Of a stretch of DNA of 11,492 bases, positions 1 to 5,536 are shown one piece after another. The stretch spans positions 1 through 11,492 of the forward strand of contig QAML01000013.1 in the NCBI GenBank assembly GCA_003150315.1, in the 5' to 3' direction. The stretch's first letter is position 1, and every line of letters begins with the position of its first letter. The notes beneath the pieces were generated by a model. That model was not told the DNA's origin and searched no databases. It saw only the letters and a program-made list of their open reading frames with translations. The translations under genes and the position numbers were made by a program. Source of the DNA: Prevotellaceae bacterium. Its GTDB lineage: Bacteria; Bacteroidota; Bacteroidia; Bacteroidales; Bacteroidaceae.

Positions 1-56
1 GGGAGAGCATCTGCCTTACAAGCAGAGGGTCATAGGTTCGAGCCCTATAGGTTCCA
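1..56 (+). tRNA. tRNA-Val(UAC), 5' end cut by the window
   Basis: The anticodon loop CTTACAA (15-21) gives anticodon UAC, flanked by stem TCTGC/GCAGA. The T arm is ATAGG/CCTAT around TTCGAGC. The 3' acceptor strand AGGTTCC plus discriminator A ends at 56, with no encoded CCA. The 5' acceptor strand and part of the D arm lie outside the window. It lies 3 bases before tRNA-Leu, so the two are probably co-transcribed in a tRNA cluster. Confidence 0.93.
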
Positions 57-59
57 TAT

Positions 60-145
60 GCCGCAGTGGCGGAACTGGCAGACGCCCGGGACTTAAAATC
101 CCGTGGGTAGTGATACCCGTACCGGTTCGATTCCGGTCTGCGGCA
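60..145 (+). tRNA. tRNA-Leu(UAA), intact; integration target of the element
   Basis: A complete class II tRNA. Acceptor strand GCCGCAG (60-66) pairs with CTGCGGC (138-144), with discriminator A at 145. Anticodon stem CGGGA/TCCCG encloses loop CTTAAAA (anticodon UAA). A long variable arm is present, and the T arm is CCGG-TTCGATT-CCGG. The 3' end from 122 onward is duplicated at 11279. The gene is therefore kept functional after insertion because the element brought an identical 3' end. Confidence 0.95.
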
Positions 146-150
146 TGATT
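122..150 (+). repeat. attL core (29-bp direct repeat, tRNA-Leu 3' end)
   Basis: This is identical to 11279-11307. It covers the T arm, the 3' acceptor strand and five bases past the tRNA. Position 121 is A here, while the matching base at 11278 is T, and the two copies diverge after 150, so 29 bp is the exact identity. The strand crossover must fall within it. Confidence 0.92.
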
Positions 151-155
151 ATGAG

Positions 156-197
156 ATGCGAGAAATGTTGATTTTTCAATATTTCTCGCATTTTTCG
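156..197 (+). terminator. Element-supplied terminator behind tRNA-Leu
   Basis: Stem 156-170 pairs with 177-191 (15 bp, one G-U pair), with loop ATTTTT and a following T run. It lies inside the element, so after insertion it replaces the original tRNA terminator that now sits at 11311-11355. Confidence 0.85.
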
Positions 198-209
198 TTA
201 TTAAATATT

Positions 210-230
210 TTGATTACACTTGATTACACT
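210..230 (+). repeat. Tandem TTGATTACACT repeats, likely integrase arm sites (left)
   Basis: Two copies of TTGATTACACT (210-220 and 220-230) share one T. The same 11-mer recurs at 11215-11225 just inside attR, with a variant TTGCTTACACT at 11203-11213. Paired short repeats flanking the core are typical arm-type binding sites for the N-terminal domain of tyrosine integrases. The binding role is inferred. Confidence 0.6.
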
Positions 231-239
231 TTTATTTTC

Positions 240-280
240 CCTTGCTCATTGTTTGGCGCAATTTGAGCAGGGGATTTTTT
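240..280 (+). terminator. Possible terminator next to the integrase stop
   Basis: TGCTCA (243-248) pairs with TGAGCA (264-269), with partly complementary CCC/GGG flanks, and a T run follows at 275-280 on the plus strand. On the minus strand (the integrase transcript) the hairpin is followed by A-rich sequence, so it would not be a classic integrase terminator. It may instead stop transcription entering from the tRNA side. Confidence 0.35.
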
Positions 281-281
281 A

Positions 282-1568
282 TTATGGATTAGCCGGATTG
301 CTGTCTGAAAGATCTGTGTCCAAAGTATTAATCATAATTGTGCTTGATTTTGGATCAACAGACTGCTGCCGAATATAATGTAACGTAGTGCGCGTTTCAG
401 AATGTCCTAGCATGGTAGATAACTGATTGAGTGGAACGCCAGCTTCGTAAAGCATAGTTGTAATCGTAAATCTGATCTGATGACTGGAACGATAAGGAAT
501 ATTCAATGGTTTGCATACTTTATTTTTAAGATGTTCGTTAAAAGAATCAGCATAAATGGGCTGTCCATCTTTCATAAAAAGAAAATCACCATCAGGATTT
601 AATTTCAATGTTTTAGTGATAATTTCCTGTGCCTGCGGAGTAAGAGGAATACTCCGAAATCCTTGTGTTTTGTTACCTTTAATTCTCTCTTCAGTGCTGT
701 ATTGAACAGGGCTAAAGGTCAAATCATCATTCATAATTTGCTCTTTTCTAATAGATCTTGAAATATAGATTCTATTATCTTTGATATCACACTTCTTAAT
801 GCCAATTAATTCGCCGATGCGTAAGCACAAATAGAAGCACAATTCGATAGCTAGATCGTATATATCTATATCATTTTTTTTATTTAGAAAATCTAAAATT
901 TCTTTTCGCTCTACAAGTGTATAATTGCCTTTGGGTGGTTTCTGAGGCTTGCAGCGAGTTTGAAACTGTTTGAAGTCAACTGTATGCATCGGAGAATCAT
1001 TAATTACTCTTAATCGGATACCATACTTAAAAATGCCATTAAGCAGACTTTTGACATTTGTTAAACACTTGTACGTAATGGCATGATTCTTGGTGATTTC
1101 GAGGAAAAAATTTTCCAGATCAAACATATCAATTTTTGCTACTTTTTTCTGGGCTATTACATTTGATTCCAGGAATCGGTGCCAGTCATTATAATTTTCT
1201 TTAATCGTTTTGGCGGCAGTGCCTGTATTACGACGCCAGATCATCCAATTTTTATAAAGTTCTTCTAATGTAATTTCTTTTACGTCATCTTCGTTATGGT
1301 GTTGATGATAGTCTGAAATAATAGCATCCAGAACTTTTTGTTTGGTCGATTTTGCAATCTGTCTGCGTCCATGCTTGGCATTGGGGTCTGCTACGTATGT
1401 ATACCACCGTCCATTAGCACCCTGTGTGATGGCATAGGGATGTTGCTCAATAATTTCTTTCAGCACACCTTCGATATCGACTATACCATACTTGCTGGCT
1501 TCTGCCAATAGTGTTAATGCGCTTTGAGCAGTTATTGTATTTTCTGGGGAGTAAGATTGTGAATTCAA
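282..1568 (-). CDS. int: Tyrosine recombinase / integrase of the element
   Basis: Catalyses site-specific integration into, and excision from, the tRNA-Leu core. Residue numbers count from the upstream ATG at 1583, which gives 433 aa. An N-terminal arm-binding-like segment is at about 58-95, a SAM-like core-binding domain at about 103-200 and the catalytic domain at about 222-410. The catalytic set is complete: Arg255 (CLRIGEL), Lys305 as candidate, His368 and Arg371 (HQIR), His394 (LGH), and Tyr403 as nucleophile. I prefer a TTG start (1566-1568), because GGAGG (1576-1580) lies 8 bases upstream of it, whereas the ATG at 1581-1583 overlaps that site and has none of its own. The ribosome site is buried in a perfect hairpin. 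It lies about 130 bases from the att core, reading toward it, as is usual for such elements. Confidence 0.93.
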   Translation of the reverse strand: MNSQSYSPENTITAQSALTLLAEASKYGIVDIEGVLKEIIEQHPYAITQGANGRWYTYVADPNAKHGRRQIAKSTKQKVLDAIISDYHQHHNEDDVKEITLEELYKNWMIWRRNTGTAAKTIKENYNDWHRFLESNVIAQKKVAKIDMFDLENFFLEITKNHAITYKCLTNVKSLLNGIFKYGIRLRVINDSPMHTVDFKQFQTRCKPQKPPKGNYTLVERKEILDFLNKKNDIDIYDLAIELCFYLCLRIGELIGIKKCDIKDNRIYISRSIRKEQIMNDDLTFSPVQYSTEERIKGNKTQGFRSIPLTPQAQEIITKTLKLNPDGDFLFMKDGQPIYADSFNEHLKNKVCKPLNIPYRSSHQIRFTITTMLYEAGVPLNQLSTMLGHSETRTTLHYIRQQSVDPKSSTIMINTLDTDLSDSNPANP

Positions 1569-1574
1569 TTTGGA

Positions 1575-1602
1575 TACCTCCATTCTTATTTTGATGGAGG
1601 TA
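1575..1602. promoter_or_regulatory. Inverted repeat carrying a Shine-Dalgarno on both strands
   Basis: TACCTCCAT (1575-1583) and ATGGAGGTA (1594-1602) form a perfect 9-bp inverted repeat with a 10-base loop. GGAGG is therefore present in both orientations: on the minus strand it precedes the integrase TTG start, and on the plus strand it precedes ATGATG and a 10-11 codon open frame (1605-1637). In integrase mRNA the ribosome site would be sequestered, which would keep integrase expression low. The regulatory role is inferred. Confidence 0.55.
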
Positions 1603-1713
1603 ATATGATGAATTTAGAAAAAAATGAAAGAGTGTGAGCAATGTGTATAGTGAAAAATAAATAAAAGTGTCCTCATTTTAATCCAGCTACAAAAATATAA
1701 GAATTTTTCATTT

Positions 1714-1734
1714 TATCTTCAGATTCTGAAGATA
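1714..1734. promoter_or_regulatory. Perfect 10-bp dyad directly upstream of the rep gene
   Basis: TATCTTCAGA and TCTGAAGATA are exact inverted repeats separated by one T. The dyad ends one base before the rep ribosome site (AGGAG, 1734-1738). An alternative stem, ATTTTATC (1710-1717) with GATAAAAT (1740-1747), would enclose that site. It could be an operator for a repressor or an RNA hairpin limiting rep translation. Confidence 0.5.
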
Positions 1735-1747
1735 GGAGTGATAAAAT

Positions 1748-2860
1748 ATGGAGCTGAAAAGAGACAATGTAGCATTGCTGGATAAGATATGTGTATATAA
1801 TTTTCAGATAAGTAAAGTAGAAAATTATGATTATCTGTTGGAAGCAGGAATTATAATTGTCAAAGAAAAACAGAAAAATTATATTGAGATTGCAGGACCA
1901 GGACAGTATATCAGCAGTATCAGGATAAAAAAGACAAAGTATTTTGATAGCTTTCTATATGAGGTGGGAAAAGATGGACATCCATATGGCAGAATGGAGA
2001 TGTCAGTTGATGACGCAGTCTATCACAACCTTAATTGCTTTACAACAATAGAATATGTAGAAAAATTGAAAGAAGCAAAAATTTATTTAAAGGATGAGTA
2101 TGGCATCATTGTTAATATGGGTGAGTGCAAGTATAAAAGCATAGAAATTAATAAAACAATTGTCATTAATCACAAATTCTCTGAATATGTACGAACGATA
2201 AGATTAATGATGTATCTATTGCCAAACAGGTTACGGCTTAGAGAGGTAGAATATATGAGTGAGAGTTTGCATCCATATAAGGCATCAGATTATAAGATGT
2301 TTCCGGAGACATATGCGAAAATATCAAGGGGCAAGGAAAAACGGTTAGAAATAAAAATATATGATAAAACCAAGCAATTAGAGCGGTACAAGATAACAGT
2401 ATGCCATAATTTCCTAAGATGCGAAATAACTTTAAATGGATCTAAAATACAAGAAGTGTTAGGAGATAATGGTGTATATAATGTTACAGATAGCGTGATA
2501 AATAATTATTTTAATAGTTTCATAGAGCAAAATTTTATTTTAGAATACGAGAAATATCGTGAAAAAAGGGATAGAGAGATTCGCAAGATTTTGAGACAAC
2601 ATTATAAGCCAGGTAGTCATACTTGGGTTAGGGATGTTTTGTTAGAGGTGTGTGATACTGAGTTGTCTAATGGAATACCATTGGTATTGGATGTTGATGA
2701 GATTATCTCTCAACTGGATTGTTTAAAATTGTTAAGTAAACAGTGCAAATATAACGCGAAAAAACAATTTCAGACAGTTTGCAGAGAAAAATGTCCCACA
2801 TTAGATGATGGAGACAGTGAAAAATTATCTGAGATTGAAAATAAATTACTGACAAAATAG
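1748..2860 (+). CDS. Putative phage/plasmid gene II/X-type replication initiator
   Basis: The 370-aa product resembles replication proteins of the filamentous-phage gene II/X type (Phage_CRI) found on plasmids and mobilizable elements of Clostridia. The best signature is residues 200-234: EIKIYDKTKQL followed by LRCEITLNGSKI, the strand pair that typifies this family. A Lys/Arg-rich helix with a Tyr-x-x-Lys pattern (about 265-290) follows. If correct, it would nick a double-strand origin and start rolling-circle replication of the excised circle. The start is supported by AGGAG 9 bases upstream. No gene lies close downstream; a 430-base folded non-coding region follows and could hold its origin. 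The gene is markedly AT-rich. I did not identify a certain catalytic tyrosine, so the family call is tentative and the product could be an unrelated DNA-binding protein. Confidence 0.5.
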   Translation: MELKRDNVALLDKICVYNFQISKVENYDYLLEAGIIIVKEKQKNYIEIAGPGQYISSIRIKKTKYFDSFLYEVGKDGHPYGRMEMSVDDAVYHNLNCFTTIEYVEKLKEAKIYLKDEYGIIVNMGECKYKSIEINKTIVINHKFSEYVRTIRLMMYLLPNRLRLREVEYMSESLHPYKASDYKMFPETYAKISRGKEKRLEIKIYDKTKQLERYKITVCHNFLRCEITLNGSKIQEVLGDNGVYNVTDSVINNYFNSFIEQNFILEYEKYREKRDREIRKILRQHYKPGSHTWVRDVLLEVCDTELSNGIPLVLDVDEIISQLDCLKLLSKQCKYNAKKQFQTVCREKCPTLDDGDSEKLSEIENKLLTK

Positions 2861-2989
2861 CTATATAACAATGGGTAGATTCTGCATAGTGTTTTTTCTA
2901 AAAAAGTGGATTGAAACATAGGAGATACAAGAGCTTTAAGAGATGATCGAGGTAAGAGATAATATTGTACCGGCATACAAAGTGTGGAT

Positions 2990-3017
2990 AAAAAAGTGAA
3001 TCGAATTCACTTTTTTT
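2990..3017. terminator. Bidirectional terminator, copy 1 of a repeated palindrome
   Basis: AAAAAAGTGAAT pairs with ATTCACTTTTTT around loop CGA, with T or A runs on both sides, so it can act on either strand. It separates the plus-strand rep-like gene from the minus-strand blaI gene. A near-identical palindrome at 7110-7135 separates another convergent pair. Confidence 0.75.
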
Positions 3018-3052
3018 GACAGAATTGAATATAGAGGATGTATTTTTGCTTG

Positions 3053-3192
3053 TCGATAGTACTCTGTATATTTATAAACAGAGCACTCGACCTTGTAAAT
3101 AGAAATACTTGTGTGGCTCCAGTTCTCCTGTGCCATTCTGTTGGAAAGCAATACTGCAGTTTGGGCTTTCCGCGGACATACAGGAGAACTGG
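3053..3192 (+). other. Long-hairpin region, possible replication origin or structured RNA
   Basis: CTCTGT/ACAGAG (3062-3067, 3078-3083), with partly paired flanks, forms a first stem. CCAGTTCTCCTGT (3119-3131) and ACAGGAGAACTGG (3180-3192) form a perfect 13-bp stem. Inside it GGAAAGC (3143-3149) pairs with GCTTTCC (3164-3170). No T run follows, so it is not a simple terminator. Its place after the rep-like gene suggests a double- or single-strand origin, but this is inference only. Confidence 0.4.
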
Positions 3193-3292
3193 GAAACTAC
3201 ATAGTCCATGTCAGAAATATTCTATAATTAATGCTAAGAAAATTCGTCTATGTGTCCTTTGTGGAATGGAAAATCTATAGCTAATATATTGG

Positions 3293-3700
3293 TTAATGTG
3301 GACAAGGTGAATATGTTACGGTGTTAATAATATTTTTCAGTTCTTCAATATCTGACTCTGACAATTTTGTGTTGTACGTTAATGAAACCAGCAGATCTGA
3401 AATAGAACCATTGAAAGTATTATCTACAAAATCTGTAGCATATTTATGTGCTAATTCCTGTTCCGTAAGTTCAGGATAATAGGAACGTTTACACTTATAG
3501 CCCTTTCCTTCCGAATGAAGAATCCCTTTTTTCACAAGACGAGTTAAATAAGTGTGTAAAGTTGGTTGAGCCCAACCATAATGTAATTCCGTATTACAAT
3601 ATTTTTCCACTTCAGAAAAAGAAACAGGAGCATTGGTGTTCCAAAAATATTTCATTAGATTATATTCCATTTTCGATAAACCATAGTATGTATCACTCAT
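3293..3700 (-). CDS. blaI: BlaI/MecI-family transcriptional repressor
   Basis: The 135-aa product has the winged-helix N-terminus of the BlaI/MecI/CopY family: a first helix LSKMEYNLMKYFW, a recognition helix near AQPTLHTYLTRLVKKGI (44-60) and the wing with GKGYKCKRSYYPE. The C-terminal dimerization segment includes FNGSISDLLVSL (about 96-107), where BlaI homologues are usually cleaved by BlaR1. Family members bind TACA/TGTA dyads as dimers and repress. The start is supported by GGAGG 6-7 bases upstream. It is co-oriented with the 231-aa gene 42 bases upstream and is probably transcribed with it, so it would repress its own operon. No BlaR1-type sensor, beta-lactamase or copper ATPase gene is in the element, so the inducer is unknown. 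The gene symbol marks the family, not proven beta-lactam regulation. Confidence 0.88.
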   Translation of the reverse strand: MSDTYYGLSKMEYNLMKYFWNTNAPVSFSEVEKYCNTELHYGWAQPTLHTYLTRLVKKGILHSEGKGYKCKRSYYPELTEQELAHKYATDFVDNTFNGSISDLLVSLTYNTKLSESDIEELKNIINTVTYSPCPH

Positions 3701-3742
3701 AAGATTCCTCCAATCAATTAATATTTTATTTTCATTATATTT

Positions 3743-4438
3743 CTATGATATCCACCATGTTCCATCTGGGTGTTGCTGTAAGGAACCAATCGTTTCTGAT
3801 AATACATTTCCCTTAAAATCTCTTACAATCATTTTTTCATAATATTTATATTCTTCGGTTGCACAATTGTTATCATCGTCCCAGCCTTCTTCTACCCAGG
3901 CAGAGAGATACACTTTTCCGTCTACTATCATACGTACACTCTCATTAGGAGTTGTGGGAAATCTAAAACTTTCTGGATAGTAGCTGACAAACTCATCATC
4001 TTCACTTGTAATGTAAATATCCTCTCCGATAATACGCAGATTATAAAGGTCTACATCCGCTATATTAAATTGTATAATCAACTCTGGAATTTTATCTGGA
4101 AGATATCTGAAGAGAGTAATTTTCCCACTATTATAATCTCCTTGTAAAAACCAAAAAGAATTCTTTAAATAAACAGGTGGGCCATATAATACATTCCTCT
4201 GTTTTTGAAATGGTTCATAAATTTTACCATTATTGTAATCATAAAAAGAAATAATTGAACCTTGATACCCACCTTTTTTTGACCATTCAATCATATCATA
4301 AAAGTCTGTTGTATCACTCATTGAATATCCGATACGAGATTGACCTGAAATTTCTTCGATATATTTTCCTGACACAACTTCAAAACGATTAAGTTTTATA
4401 ACAATCACCTTCTTATAGCTAAATTTCGATTTACCCAT
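3743..4438 (-). CDS. Unknown 231-aa cytoplasmic protein, co-transcribed with blaI
   Basis: I do not recognise a family. There is no signal peptide or membrane segment. The sequence is rich in aromatic residues and short beta-strand units with turns (YDYNNGKIYEPF, GDYNSGKITLFRYLPD, GEDIYITSEDDEF, DGKVYLSAWVEEG, HPDGTWWIS at the C-terminus), which suggests a repeated all-beta fold, perhaps propeller-like. It is the first gene of the blaI operon. The predicted ATG (4436-4438) lies only 7 bases after the -10 element of a strong promoter, so the mRNA would be leaderless, or translation starts downstream (AAGAAGGTG lies near codons 9-11). Its place in a BlaI-controlled divergon suggests a role in the response that the repressor controls, possibly sensing or modulating. 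Confidence 0.7.
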   Translation of the reverse strand: MGKSKFSYKKVIVIKLNRFEVVSGKYIEEISGQSRIGYSMSDTTDFYDMIEWSKKGGYQGSIISFYDYNNGKIYEPFQKQRNVLYGPPVYLKNSFWFLQGDYNSGKITLFRYLPDKIPELIIQFNIADVDLYNLRIIGEDIYITSEDDEFVSYYPESFRFPTTPNESVRMIVDGKVYLSAWVEEGWDDDNNCATEEYKYYEKMIVRDFKGNVLSETIGSLQQHPDGTWWIS

Positions 4439-4445
4439 TTATAGT

Positions 4446-4474
4446 ATAGTATATAAATGTACATGAAATGTCAA
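4446..4474 (-). promoter_or_regulatory. Promoter for the 231-aa gene and blaI
   Basis: On the minus strand a perfect TTGACA (-35, 4469-4474) is followed 17 bases later by TACTAT (-10, 4446-4451). The expected transcription start is near 4439, next to the ATG at 4438. The -35 lies inside an operator-like dyad. Confidence 0.7.
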
Positions 4475-4524
4475 TAAATATATTACATGAATGTAGAATG
4501 ATTTTATTGACATCATTGTAGAAT
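4457..4524. promoter_or_regulatory. Three BlaI-type operator candidates in the divergent intergenic region
   Basis: Three related 18-mers occur here. O1 is 4457-4474 (minus strand, GACA-N5-TGTA). O2 is 4482-4499 (perfect TACA-N4-TGTA). O3 is 4507-4524 (GACA-N4-TGTA). O2 and O3 share TGTAGAAT. O1 overlaps the minus-strand -35 and O3 overlaps the plus-strand -35. BlaI/CopY boxes usually have TACA and TGTA two bases apart; the wider spacing here is unusual. Binding by the neighbouring BlaI is inferred. Confidence 0.65.
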
Positions 4525-4535
4525 AATGATATTCT
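4507..4535 (+). promoter_or_regulatory. Promoter for the exported 206-aa protein
   Basis: TTGACA (4507-4512), a 17-base spacer and TATTCT (4530-4535) make a near-consensus sigma-A promoter. The expected transcription start is near 4542, which places any start codon upstream of that outside the mRNA and supports the ATG at 4634. The untranslated leader would be about 90 bases. Confidence 0.75.
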
Positions 4536-4633
4536 ATAACCAAACAGAAACAAGTATAAAAGTAGTACTATCAGTTTTTTTGCAGCGAAAGGAATATTTT
4601 AACAAACTGTCAAATTTAGAAAGAGGTGGTTTT

Positions 4634-5254
4634 ATGTTGAGACAACATAAAAAAATTACAGCAGTTGTAGGGTTGACTATAAGTGCCTTGATGATTTCAT
4701 CTGCATGCTATGCTCAGGATGATCCGAATGATGGATATGTTATTCAATATGACTTTGAAACTCAGGAAACTACTTATTATGGTTACGACAAAGAAAATCA
4801 TGAATTTTACGAAGTAGATGATTATGTTGAACCTAATCGTACAGCCAGTGATGGAACTGCTGATATTGCTGATGCTCCAGATGAGATGGAGGGAGTAAAT
4901 CCGGGAAATATTTATGTGGATAATCAGTCAATAAAAGAAGACGTTGATAATCCATATACAATTCTTCTTTTCAGTGGAAGTATGCCAACTGTATACAAAT
5001 ATAACAAAGAACAACCAGACGATCCATGGACTGTTGTAAGTCAGGAAAAAGTAAACTTGTTAGAAGGTAAGGTAAATAAAGTATCAAAATCCTACTTGAT
5101 TTTTACAGATCAAAATAATGATGATATTAAAGTAAAAATCAAGAAGGATGAGCAGTGGCATCCAGGTGATGAAATTAAAGTGTTCGGCTTAACGAAAACG
5201 AAAGATGGAAAGGTTAAGCTTGCAAAGCAGTATGGATATTATAAGGTTGAATAA
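4634..5254 (+). CDS. Exported protein of unknown function, divergent from the blaI operon
   Basis: The 206-aa product begins MLRQHKK, then a hydrophobic stretch and CYA-Q (residues 25-28), a typical signal peptide with predicted cleavage after Ala27; the lipobox pattern is poor. The mature protein is acidic and Asp/Tyr-rich at the N-terminus (about 28-100), then has a Lys-rich beta segment (about 140-206) with LLEGKVNKVSKSYLIF and GDEIKVFGLTKTKDGKVKL, which resembles a small OB-like barrel. The ATG at 4634 was chosen because AGAGGTGG lies just upstream and because the in-frame codons back to 4526 overlap the promoter. It is divergent from the 231-aa gene with shared operator-like sites, so it is probably the main regulated output of BlaI. 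I cannot assign a function; a cell-envelope role is only a guess. Confidence 0.75.
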   Translation: MLRQHKKITAVVGLTISALMISSACYAQDDPNDGYVIQYDFETQETTYYGYDKENHEFYEVDDYVEPNRTASDGTADIADAPDEMEGVNPGNIYVDNQSIKEDVDNPYTILLFSGSMPTVYKYNKEQPDDPWTVVSQEKVNLLEGKVNKVSKSYLIFTDQNNDDIKVKIKKDEQWHPGDEIKVFGLTKTKDGKVKLAKQYGYYKVE

Positions 5255-5296
5255 TATATTAGGAAAAGAACACACATTAATAGAGTAAAATATATG

Positions 5297-5340
5297 AAAA
5301 AGGTCTTGGAACTTTTACAGTTTCAGGGCTTTTTTCTTTT
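5297..5340 (+). terminator. Terminator after the exported-protein gene
   Basis: AAAAGGTCTTGGAAC pairs with GTTTCAGGGCTTTT (several G-U pairs) around a short loop, followed by a long T-rich tract to 5340. It lies about 40 bases after the stop codon. Confidence 0.8.
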
Positions 5341-5370
5341 GGGTAAATTCTTGGCATATTGTTAAGCGTG

Positions 5371-5453
5371 AAAAGTAGTGGACTTTTTGGATTGTAACTG
5401 CCGGATTTGAGCGACTAATGGCTTGCCATTAGTCGTATTGGGTTACTACTTTT
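5371..5453. other. Candidate origin of transfer (oriT)
   Basis: Nested inverted repeats lie just before the relaxase gene. The inner one is CGACTAATGG (5412-5421) with CCATTAGTCG (5426-5435), a perfect 10-bp stem with loop CTTG. The outer one is AAAAGTAGT (5371-5379) with ACTACTTTT (5445-5453), a perfect 9-bp repeat. GTATTGGGTTACTAC follows the inner hairpin and is a likely nick-site neighbourhood. MobV relaxases act on an inverted-repeat oriT immediately upstream of their own gene, which matches this position. No homology search was possible. Confidence 0.65.
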
Positions 5454-5536
5454 GACAGAGAAAACATTGAATTGGGAGACCGAACTCTGGAGAGAGGATA
5501 CGGTCGGGAGGAAGCAGGGAAGGAGAGAGTGACTAT

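Larger units (their letters stand above)
2861..3292. other. Non-coding interval between rep-like gene and blaI
   Basis: No open frame here has a convincing ribosome site or family resemblance. It holds a palindromic terminator (2990-3017), a short imperfect stem (3053-3090) and a long two-part hairpin (3119-3192). It sits directly downstream of a replication-type gene, so it is the natural place to look for a replication origin. Confidence 0.5.

Noticed and set aside
210..230. Start of a CRISPR or tandem repeat array
   Set aside because: Only two 11-mers are adjacent, there are no spacers, and the motif recurs at the opposite end of the element, which fits arm sites.
3038..3280. An 80-codon plus-strand frame after the rep-like gene
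   Set aside because: It has no ribosome site, its product is Cys-rich and low in order, and it covers the long inverted repeats that better explain the region.
4526..4633. N-terminal extension of the exported protein back to 4526
   Set aside because: It overlaps the -10 element and transcription start of a strong promoter; the ATG at 4634 has a good ribosome site and yields a proper signal peptide.
3293..5254. A beta-lactam resistance island
   Set aside because: A BlaI-like repressor is present, but no beta-lactamase, penicillin-binding protein or BlaR1 gene is in the window.
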